A stretch of 9,927 nucleotides of DNA from the NCBI GenBank assembly GCA_039807445.1, contig JBDHRG010000140.1, forward strand, positions 1 through 9,927, in the 5' to 3' direction. This document shows, one piece after another, positions 4,744 to 9,927 of this stretch. The DNA comes from JBDHRG01 sp039807445. GTDB lineage: Bacteria; Pseudomonadota; Gammaproteobacteria; Competibacterales; Competibacteraceae. The position numbers and the translations under genes were made by a program. The notes beneath the pieces are model-generated. The model made no database searches and was not told the DNA's origin. It saw only the letters and a program-made list of their open reading frames with translations. Within the stretch, counting starts at the first letter, position 1; every line of letters starts with the position of its first letter.

Positions 4744-6747
4744 TCAGCCGCGCGCGATCCGCGGCCGACCCCAGGCGGTCGCGGTGATCACCGATTCGAA
4801 GAACAGCTCGAGGCCGAAGTCGTTGCGCCCGACGGTGTCTTCGCGCGCGGTGCGCAGTTCGAGGCCCTCGGCACCGGCGCGGCGCGCCTGCTCGGCGGCC
4901 AGCCGCGACGTTTCGGCCAGCGCGTACTCGACCGCGGCGTCGAGCGTGGGGAAGTCGCGCAGCCCGCTGGCGATGTGCACGTGGAAGCGCTCGTCGCCGT
5001 CGGGAGTGATGTGGGCGACGGCTTTCTGCGCCACGCCGCCGACCACGGCGCCGAGCGCGTTGGCGATCGCCGCGTGCTCGGGCACCCGCAGCCGCGCGCC
5101 GAGGCGCTCGGCGACCTCGGGGTACCAGGTCGCCGCCGGCGCGCCGATCGCGACCAGCGGCTGTTCGAGTGTCAGGCGAACGCCGAGCAGGCCGTCGCTG
5201 CGGCGCTCGAGCGCGGCGTCGATCAGCTCGCGCGCGCCTGCGGGCAGCCCGCGCCAGACCTCGCCCTTGCGCTCGGCCAGCGCGCTGGTCGCGATCGCCC
5301 GTCCCGCCTGCACCGCGACGCGCTCGAAGGCGTGGCGGGCGAAGGCATCGGCGTCGGCCAGCGTCAGCCCCAGCTCGCGCTGCGCGCGCCGGCGCCAGAG
5401 CTCGGCGCCGAGACGCGCGGCCTCGACGCTCCAGTGCGCCTGGCAGCCGAGCACGTGTGCGGCGTCGGATGGCGTGAAGCCGGCCAGCGCCACCAGTCCG
5501 CGCTCGACCAGGCGCTCCAGCGGCCGCGCCAGCGTGTGATCGTCGAGCAGTTCGGCGAGCGCCAGCGGACCGCGCTCGAGGCGCGTCCACAGCTTCGCCT
5601 GCGCCGGCGACAGGCGGTAGCCGCCGAGCGCACGCAGCCGCAGCGCGAACTCGCCGGTTTCGCGCGCCGGCTGGGGCGCGGCGAGCTGCAGTCGCAGCGC
5701 CTCGACGGTCTCGGGGTAACGCGCGCCGAGCAGCGCCAGCGGCAGCACGCGCCGCGGGCCGGCGACCAACCCGTCGTGCGGATCGAGGCGGATGCGGCTG
5801 TCGCCGCCGAGGCCGTAGGTGTGCACCTGCACTGCCTCGACCATGGTGCGCCAGCCGCCGACCAGCGCGCCGTCGGGGTTCAGCCGCGGCCGGCCCCGCT
5901 GCAGGATCGCGACATCGGTGGTGGTGCCGCCCATGTCGGCGACGATCATGTCGTCTGCCCGGGCCTCGTCGCTGCCGGCGAGGAAGTGCGCGCCGACCAC
6001 CGAGGCGGCCGGCCCCGACAGGATGGTTTCGACCGGGCATTCGAGCGCGAGCTCGGCGCGGATCAGCGAGCCGTCGCCCTTGACCACCATCAGCGGCGCC
6101 GCGATGCCGCGCTCGGCGAGCATGCCGCGCACCGAGCGGATCAGCTGGTCGAGCAGCGGGATCAGGCGGGCGTTCAGCGCCGCGGTCAGCGCGCGGCGCG
6201 GCGCGTCGAGCGCCGAAGCCAGCTCGTGGCCGCAGCTGACCGGCAGGCCCGCCAGCTCGCGCACCAGCGCGCGCAGCGCCTGCTCGTGCGCCGGGTTGCG
6301 CACCGCGAACATGCCCGACACGGCGAACGCCGACACCCGCGGCGCCTGCGCCAGGATCGCCGCGCGCGCGGCGGCCAGGTCGAGCGGTTCGAGTTCGCTG
6401 CCGTCGGCGCGGTGGCCGCCGGGGATGAAGGCGACCGGGTCGCCGCCGAGCGCCTGCGCCAGCCCGGCGCGTTCGAGTGCGGCGCGCTCGTAGCCGATCA
6501 GCAGCAAGCCGATCGGGCTGCCCTGGCCCTCGACCAGGGCATTGGTCGCGAGCGTGGTCGACAGCGACACCAGGCCGATGGTCCCCGGCGCCCGCGCCAG
6601 CACCGCCTCGAGCGCGGCGCGCACGCCTTCGGCGAGGTCGTGCCGGGTGGTCAGCGCCTTGCTCGAGGCGAGCACGTGCAGCGCGTCGTCGACGATCACC
6701 GCGTCGGTATAGGTGCCGCCGGTGTCGATACCGAGCAGATGGGTCAT
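4744..6747 (-). CDS. Hydantoinase/oxoprolinase A (HyuA-like) family protein
   Basis: A 667-residue cytosolic protein of the HyuA/5-oxoprolinase A family, ATPases of the actin/Hsp70 fold that open or hydrolyse lactam, hydantoin or N-methylhydantoin rings, or act in carboxylase complexes. The N-terminal phosphate loop GIDTGGTYTDAV (6-17) and the second loop DMGGTTTDVAIL (271-282) are intact; STTLATNALVEGQG (63-76), LSGPAASVVGA (243-253) and VHTYGLGGDS (308-317) are further family signatures. About 384-434 is a helical, winged-helix-like segment ending GFTPSDAAHVLG, which I believe marks a subfamily. No HyuB partner or transporter is adjacent, so substrate is unknown. A sarcosine-forming N-methylhydantoin route would fit the betaine genes but is speculative. 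Start ATG 6747 gives the canonical N-terminus directly before the phosphate loop, with GAGAG about eight bases upstream. Confidence 0.82.
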   Translation of the reverse strand: MTHLLGIDTGGTYTDAVIVDDALHVLASSKALTTRHDLAEGVRAALEAVLARAPGTIGLVSLSTTLATNALVEGQGSPIGLLLIGYERAALERAGLAQALGGDPVAFIPGGHRADGSELEPLDLAAARAAILAQAPRVSAFAVSGMFAVRNPAHEQALRALVRELAGLPVSCGHELASALDAPRRALTAALNARLIPLLDQLIRSVRGMLAERGIAAPLMVVKGDGSLIRAELALECPVETILSGPAASVVGAHFLAGSDEARADDMIVADMGGTTTDVAILQRGRPRLNPDGALVGGWRTMVEAVQVHTYGLGGDSRIRLDPHDGLVAGPRRVLPLALLGARYPETVEALRLQLAAPQPARETGEFALRLRALGGYRLSPAQAKLWTRLERGPLALAELLDDHTLARPLERLVERGLVALAGFTPSDAAHVLGCQAHWSVEAARLGAELWRRRAQRELGLTLADADAFARHAFERVAVQAGRAIATSALAERKGEVWRGLPAGARELIDAALERRSDGLLGVRLTLEQPLVAIGAPAATWYPEVAERLGARLRVPEHAAIANALGAVVGGVAQKAVAHITPDGDERFHVHIASGLRDFPTLDAAVEYALAETSRLAAEQARRAGAEGLELRTAREDTVGRNDFGLELFFESVITATAWGRPRIARG

Positions 6748-6777
6748 CGGGAAGCTCTCGCGAGGGCGTGGTCGCCG

Positions 6778-6807
6778 ACGCTAGCAGGCGCCGGGTCCCG
6801 CGGCCAA
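6778..6807 (-). promoter_or_regulatory. Weak candidate promoter of the HyuA-like gene
   Basis: On the minus strand TTGGCC (6807-6802) and TAGCGT (6783-6778) are separated by 18 bp, a weak sigma-70 match placed about 30-60 bases before the start codon. No other candidate is better. Confidence 0.22.
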
Positions 6808-6871
6808 GGCGGCATGTCGCGCTCAGGCAGCGGGGGGTCGCCTGCGGAGGCTCGGCCCTGCGACCGGGCCG

Positions 6872-6877
6872 TAGAAT
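6872..6877 (+). promoter_or_regulatory. Candidate -10 box of NTF2-like gene
   Basis: TAGAAT within GTAGAATCGT closely matches the sigma-70 -10 consensus and lies 79 bases before the start codon. The expected -35 position (6849-6854) is a poor match, so an activator or extended contacts may be needed. Confidence 0.4.
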
Positions 6878-6895
6878 CGTCATCACCCGAGGTCC

Positions 6896-6931
6896 GGAGG
6901 GCGGGCGCCGACAAGCGCCGGTCGGCCCTCC
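6896..6931 (+). promoter_or_regulatory. Leader hairpin between promoter and ribosome site of the NTF2-like gene
   Basis: GGAGGGC (6896-6902) pairs with GCCCTCC (6925-6931), with an inner stem GGCGC (6904-6908) / GCGCC (6915-6919) around a 6-base loop. It lies after TAGAAT and ten bases before the AAGGAG ribosome site (6941-6946). A short GTTTG follows, so it could be an attenuator or a weak terminator. Confidence 0.4.
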
Positions 6932-6956
6932 GTTTGCAGCAAGGAGTGATCCCCAC

Positions 6957-7355
6957 ATGCAAGCTGCCGCCCTGGCGCTGCTCCAGCGCTATTTCGACGC
7001 CCTCAACGCCGGCGACTTCGATGCGCTCGGCGAGTTGCTCGCGCCGCACCTGATCCACGACACCCAGAGCGAGTGCCGCGAGCTGGCGCGCGCCGCCTTC
7101 GTCGACGAACTGCGTCAGGCGCAGCACCTCTGCCGCGAGCACCACTACGACCTCGAGCTGATGTGCAACGCCGACGGCAGCCGTGCCGCCGCCGAGTACA
7201 CCGTGCTCGGCGTGTACCTCGACGCCGATGTGGGCGAGGCCGCCGAGTCCGGCGCCGGGCAGATCTACCGCCTGAGCGGCGGCACCTTCTTCGAGCTCGA
7301 ACGCGGACGCATCTGCCGCATCACGCAGCACAGCAACGCGCTGGCCACTGCGTAG
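6957..7355 (+). CDS. NTF2/SnoaL-like small protein
   Basis: A 132-residue soluble protein with the pattern of the NTF2/ketosteroid-isomerase-like fold. An N-terminal helix pair (ALLQRYFDALNAGDFDALGE) is followed by LLAPHLIHD, a central helix with AFVDELRQAQ, and beta strands including AEYTVLGVYLD, then GTFFELERGRICRITQH. These are typical cone-shaped fold positions, with a small pocket. His34/Asp35 could be active-site residues, as in SnoaL-like enzymes, but no reaction can be assigned. ATG 6957 is preceded by AAGGAG (6941-6946) ten bases upstream. The gene is transcribed alone, divergent from the HyuA-like gene and convergent with the heme-binding-protein gene 57 bp away. It may be an enzyme of small-molecule turnover or a ligand-binding protein. 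Confidence 0.8.
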   Translation: MQAAALALLQRYFDALNAGDFDALGELLAPHLIHDTQSECRELARAAFVDELRQAQHLCREHHYDLELMCNADGSRAAAEYTVLGVYLDADVGEAAESGAGQIYRLSGGTFFELERGRICRITQHSNALATA

Positions 7356-7386
7356 ACCAGGGGCCTCGCACGCTGCGCCCGCTGGT
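7356..7386. terminator. Candidate bidirectional terminator hairpin
   Basis: ACCAGGGGC (7356-7364) pairs with GCCC-g-CTGGT (7377-7386), a 9-bp stem with one bulge, directly after the NTF2-like stop codon and 27 bp from the end of the opposing gene. There is no T-tract, so efficiency is uncertain. Confidence 0.4.
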
Positions 7387-7412
7387 CCGCCGGCTCGCGG
7401 GCAGCGCCCGTA

Positions 7413-7898
7413 TCAGTTCAGCTTGTCCTTCAGCTTGTCGAGCGCGGCCTGGGCGCACTCGGCGTCGAGGTGGCCGCCCGGGGCGCCGCCGACGCCGATG
7501 CCGCCGATCACGTCGTTGCCGGACTTGATCGGCAGCCCGCCGGCGAGCAGCAGCAGCTGGTCGATCTCGCCGAGGTTCGCCGCCGCCGGGTTCTTCTGCA
7601 CGTTCTCGAGGATCGCGCCGGTGGGGGCCTTCATCGAGGCCGCGGTGTACGCCTTGCGCTGCGCCGAGTCGAGCGAGTGCGGGCCGGCGGCGTCGGCGCG
7701 CAGCGTCGCCTTGACCACGCCGGCGCGGTCGACGACGGTCGCGGCGACGGCGTAGCCCTTGGCGGTGCAGGCTTCGACCGTCGCGGCGACGAGCTCGGCG
7801 GCGAGCGCCGACGGGATGTTCTTTTCGCTGCGCACTTCGGCGTGGGCGGCGGTGGCGATGCCGGCGAGCAGCGCGGCGAGGAGGGCGGTACGGCGCAT
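7413..7898 (-). CDS. Secreted GlcG/HbpS-like putative heme-binding protein
   Basis: A 161-residue protein with a cleavable Sec signal peptide (residues 1-20, ending AAHA before EVRSEKN) and one GlcG/HbpS domain (PF03928 type). Diagnostic parts are the alternating strand VAATVVDRAGVVKATLRAD (51-69), SLDSAQRKAYTAASMK (75-90), and the C-terminal GGLPIKSGNDVIGGIGVGG (120-138) with DAECAQAAL. His74 and His143 are possible metal or heme ligands. HbpS of Streptomyces is an extracellular heme- and redox-responsive protein that modulates the SenS/SenR two-component system; other relatives sit in alcohol- or glycolate-oxidation clusters. Here too the gene follows a two-component system on the same strand, 117 bp after the response regulator. 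The start has AGGAG seven bases upstream. Heme binding is inferred from family only; the fold assignment is firm. Confidence 0.83.
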   Translation of the reverse strand: MRRTALLAALLAGIATAAHAEVRSEKNIPSALAAELVAATVEACTAKGYAVAATVVDRAGVVKATLRADAAGPHSLDSAQRKAYTAASMKAPTGAILENVQKNPAAANLGEIDQLLLLAGGLPIKSGNDVIGGIGVGGAPGGHLDAECAQAALDKLKDKLN

Positions 7899-7991
7899 GG
7901 TGGGTCTCCTTGAGCCTTGCGGTGTTGGGGTGCGGCAAAGGCTAGACCTTGGCGCGCGTCGGCGGCATCGGCGCGATTACCCGCGCCGTTC

Positions 7992-8003
7992 CGTAAAACT
8001 ACG
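7992..8003. promoter_or_regulatory. CGTA-N4-TACG palindrome, candidate response-regulator site
   Basis: On the minus strand CGTAGTTTTACG is a 4-bp inverted repeat with a 4-base centre, lying 12 bp after the response regulator stop codon and about 100 bp before the heme-binding gene start. TAATCG (7979-7974) nearby is a possible -10 box. Small GTA/TAC-type inverted half-sites are usual for NarL/FixJ-family regulators, and GTAGTTT resembles what I recall of FixJ-type sites. The site would place the heme-binding gene under control of the neighbouring regulator. Confidence 0.35.
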
Positions 8004-8015
8004 CAGCCGCGGCAC

Positions 8016-8633
8016 TCATGCGGCGCCGAGCTGCGCCAGGTACAGGCGTATCAGCTCGGCGAGCGAGCCGGCCTCGAGCTTCGCGAACAGGTTGGCGCGG
8101 TGCGTCTCGACCGTGCGCGGCGACAGCCCCAGGCGCTGCGCGATCTGCTTGTTCGACAGCCCGTCGACGATCAGCCCGAGTACGTCGCGCTCGCGCTCGG
8201 ACAGGCGCTCGAGGCGTTCACGCGCCTGGCGGCTCGCGGCCAGGCGCGCGCGGCTCAGGATGTGCGCGCGCACCGCCTTTTGCACCGCCTCGAGCAGCGC
8301 GTGCTCGTCGATCGGCTTGGTCAGGAACTCGACCGCGCCGGCCTTGAACGCGCGCCGGCACAGTTCGAGGTCGCCGTGGCCGGTGATCACGATCACCGGC
8401 AGGTCGACGCCCTGCGCGGCGAGTAGCTCCTGCACCTGCAGCCCGCCCATGCCCGGCATGCGCACGTCGAGGATCAGGCAGCCGATCGCGTCGCGCTCGA
8501 ACGCGCTCAGGAAGTGCGCCGACTCGGCGAAGGCTTCGACGCGCAAGCCCACGGTACGGATCAGGAAGGCCAGCGCCTCGCGCACGGCCTCGTCGTCGTC
8601 GATCAGGTAGACCAGCGGGGATTGATGGTTCAT
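8016..8633 (-). CDS. FixJ/NarL-family response regulator
   Basis: A 205-residue DNA-binding response regulator. The receiver domain (about 6-120) has acidic pocket residues Asp12 and Asp13, phospho-acceptor Asp56 (LILDVRMPG), Thr84 (VITGHGD) and Lys106 (FLTKPID), all intact. A linker helix of Arg/Ala-rich sequence leads into a LuxR-type helix-turn-helix (about 142-199) with LSERERDVLGLIVDGLSNKQ and the recognition helix SPRTVETHRANLF. Architecture and length match FixJ/TodT/TtrR-type regulators. The start ATG overlaps the stop codon of the kinase gene (ATGA), which supports both the start and co-translation with its cognate kinase. Likely targets include its own neighbourhood, for instance the palindrome just downstream; the input signal is unknown. 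Confidence 0.9.
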   Translation of the reverse strand: MNHQSPLVYLIDDDEAVREALAFLIRTVGLRVEAFAESAHFLSAFERDAIGCLILDVRMPGMGGLQVQELLAAQGVDLPVIVITGHGDLELCRRAFKAGAVEFLTKPIDEHALLEAVQKAVRAHILSRARLAASRQARERLERLSERERDVLGLIVDGLSNKQIAQRLGLSPRTVETHRANLFAKLEAGSLAELIRLYLAQLGAA

Positions 8634-9927
8634 GCGGGTTCCGAGGGGGCGGACGGCAGCGACACGGTGAACACCGCGCCGCCGCCGGGGTGGTTGTCGG
8701 CGCGCAGCCGGCCGCCGAAGCGCTGCACCAGCGATTCGCAAATCGCCAGCCCCAGTCCCAGCCCGCCCGGGCGGGTGGTGTAGAAGGGCTCGAACAGCCG
8801 CGGCAGGCGCTCGGGCGCGATGCCGGGGCCGCTGTCGCGCACCGCGAGCTCGACCCCGCCGCCGGCGGCGCGCGCGCCGATCGCGATGCGCCGCGCGCCG
8901 GGCGGCGCGGCTTCGAGCGCGTCGGCGGCGTCGCGCAGCAGGTTGAGCAGCACCTGCTCGAGCTGGATCGGGTCGGCCCAGACCGGCGGCAGCCCGGGCT
9001 CGAGCGCGAACTCGACGGCGATGCCGCGCGCCTTCAGCCCCGGCTCGGCGAGCAGCAGCGCGGCGTCGACCACGCGCGCCGGCTCGACCGCCTCGGCGGC
9101 GAGCGGCTCGCGCGCGATCTGCGCGCGCAGCCGCTGCAGGATCTCGCCGGCGCGGCGCGCCTGCTGCGCGCACGCCGCGAGCGCTGCGCGCACCGCGCCG
9201 CGCTCGTCGGGGTCGTCGAGCAGGCGCAGGCAGGCCTGGCTGCGGCTCAGGATCGCCGTCAGCGGCTGGTTCAGTTCGTGCGCGATGCCCGAGGCGAGTT
9301 CGCCCATCGCGTTCAGCCGCGCGACCCGCGCGAGCTGCGCCTCGTGCTCACGCTGCCGCCGCTCGGCGGCTTCGAGCGCCGCCAGCGCGCGGCGGCGGAA
9401 CGGGCCGAGGTCGCGGCAGGCCAGCACCGCGCCGGCGAAGCGTCCGGCTTCGTCGTACTGCGGCGACAGGCTGCCCTCGACCAGCCGTGCGTGTCCGGTG
9501 CCGTCGAGCAGCGTCGCGCCGTCGGCGAACTCGGTCGGCGCCGGCGCAGCGAAGAAGGCGGCCAGCGGGTCGGGGTGCAGCCGTACCAGTTCGGCGAGCA
9601 ACCGGCCCGGGCGCGCGTGCGGACCGAGCAGTGCCGTGGCCGCCGGGTTCAGCAGCGTCACGCGGCCGTCGCGATCGCAGGCGATCAGGGCATCGTTGAC
9701 CGCACGCACCGTGCCGGCGGCGCGCGCGCGCTCGGCCAGCAGCGCTTCGCGCGCGGCGCGGCGCTGCTCGATCAGCGCCGCGCCGACGCCGATCAGCACC
9801 CCGCTCGCGAGCGCAAAGCCCGCCCCCGCCAGCCAGGGCAGCGCCGCGAGCCCGGGCTGGCGCTCGGTGTGCAGCCCGAAGGGCTGGCTGCGGTTCGCCA
9901 GCGGCTTGTCGAAGCCCAGGCGCGGCA
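8630..9927 (-). CDS. Membrane sensor histidine kinase, 5' end outside window
   Basis: The 3' 431 codons of a kinase; the N-terminal sensor part lies beyond 9927. Counting from the first complete codon, a membrane helix spans about 26-52 (LAALPWLAGAGFALASGVLI). Then come a coiled-coil-like stretch, a PAS-like domain (about 70-170, with NDALIACDRDGRVTLLNPAA), a second helix, and the HisKA domain with phospho-acceptor His216 in GIAHELNQPL (codon 9280-9278). The ATPase domain follows with G1 box DSGPGIAP, F box FEPFYTT and G2 box GLGLGLAI. The N box reads NLLRDAADAL: Asp332 (codon 8932-8930) replaces the usual Mg2+-binding Asn. The HELNQPL motif and the FixJ-type partner place it near FixL/DctB/TtrS kinases. 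A GTG at 9799 is only an internal codon, because the frame remains open to the window edge. Confidence 0.88.
   Translation of the reverse strand, partial: PRLGFDKPLANRSQPFGLHTERQPGLAALPWLAGAGFALASGVLIGVGAALIEQRRAAREALLAERARAAGTVRAVNDALIACDRDGRVTLLNPAATALLGPHARPGRLLAELVRLHPDPLAAFFAAPAPTEFADGATLLDGTGHARLVEGSLSPQYDEAGRFAGAVLACRDLGPFRRRALAALEAAERRQREHEAQLARVARLNAMGELASGIAHELNQPLTAILSRSQACLRLLDDPDERGAVRAALAACAQQARRAGEILQRLRAQIAREPLAAEAVEPARVVDAALLLAEPGLKARGIAVEFALEPGLPPVWADPIQLEQVLLNLLRDAADALEAAPPGARRIAIGARAAGGGVELAVRDSGPGIAPERLPRLFEPFYTTRPGGLGLGLAICESLVQRFGGRLRADNHPGGGAVFTVSLPSAPSEPA

Noticed and set aside
4136..6958. A 940-codon minus-strand open frame across the HyuA-like gene
   Set aside because: It is a different frame of the same DNA, rich in Arg/Ala/Gly/Pro with no motifs; the overlapping 667-codon frame contains clear HyuA motifs. 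Long spurious frames are expected at about 70 percent GC.
4975..7053. A 692-codon plus-strand open frame opposite the HyuA-like gene
   Set aside because: It is antisense to a well-supported gene, has no recognisable domain, and its composition is typical of the reverse strand of GC-rich coding sequence.
9797..9799. GTG at 9799 as the true start of the histidine kinase
   Set aside because: The frame is open to the window edge and encodes a membrane helix immediately upstream, so the gene begins outside the window.
1..9927. Mobile element, prophage or CRISPR array
   Set aside because: No transposase, integrase, phage or Cas-like protein and no regular spaced repeats were seen; the short palindromes are the only repeats noted.

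Overview
The window is about 9.9 kb of very GC-rich (roughly 70 percent) bacterial chromosome. It is densely coded, with short spacers, Shine-Dalgarno sites and stop/start overlaps. GC content, the mix of protein families and TAGAAT/TAAACT-type -10 boxes suggest a betaproteobacterium, perhaps Rhodocyclales (Azoarcus/Thauera-like). That placement is an inference I cannot test without a search. I see no tRNA, rRNA, CRISPR array, phage or insertion sequence.

Left end (1-727, minus strand): the first 30 codons of glyA (serine hydroxymethyltransferase), which runs off the window. Before it is a 376-bp non-coding leader with several hairpins, including two related palindromes in opposite orientation. 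Upstream lies a small exported two-EF-hand protein.

Glycine betaine block (1020-3745, minus strand): gbcA (Rieske oxygenase), then gbcB (its FAD/NAD/2Fe-2S reductase), then an 85-residue unknown protein whose start lies one base after the gbcB stop. GbcAB-type enzymes demethylate glycine betaine to dimethylglycine. The pathway continues through sarcosine to glycine, which GlyA converts to serine, so the block and glyA fit the same one-carbon route. A perfect 13-bp inverted repeat closes the operon.

Middle (4130-6747): a SYLF/Ysc84-domain lipoprotein on the plus strand converges, with an 8-bp gap, on a large solitary hydantoinase/oxoprolinase-A (HyuA-like) ATPase on the minus strand.

Right part (6957-9927): an NTF2/SnoaL-like small protein on the plus strand converges on a minus-strand group. 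That group is a sensor histidine kinase (5' end outside the window), a FixJ/NarL-type response regulator overlapping it by 4 bp, and, after 117 bp, a secreted GlcG/HbpS-like putative heme-binding protein. A CGTA-N4-TACG palindrome just upstream of the heme-binding gene is a candidate operator for the regulator. The kinase carries Asp where the invariant N-box Asn is expected, which raises a question about its activity.

Nothing here is a clearly new system. The best leads are the coupled 85-residue gene of the gbc operon, the kinase N-box substitution, and the pairing of the two-component system with the HbpS-like protein.
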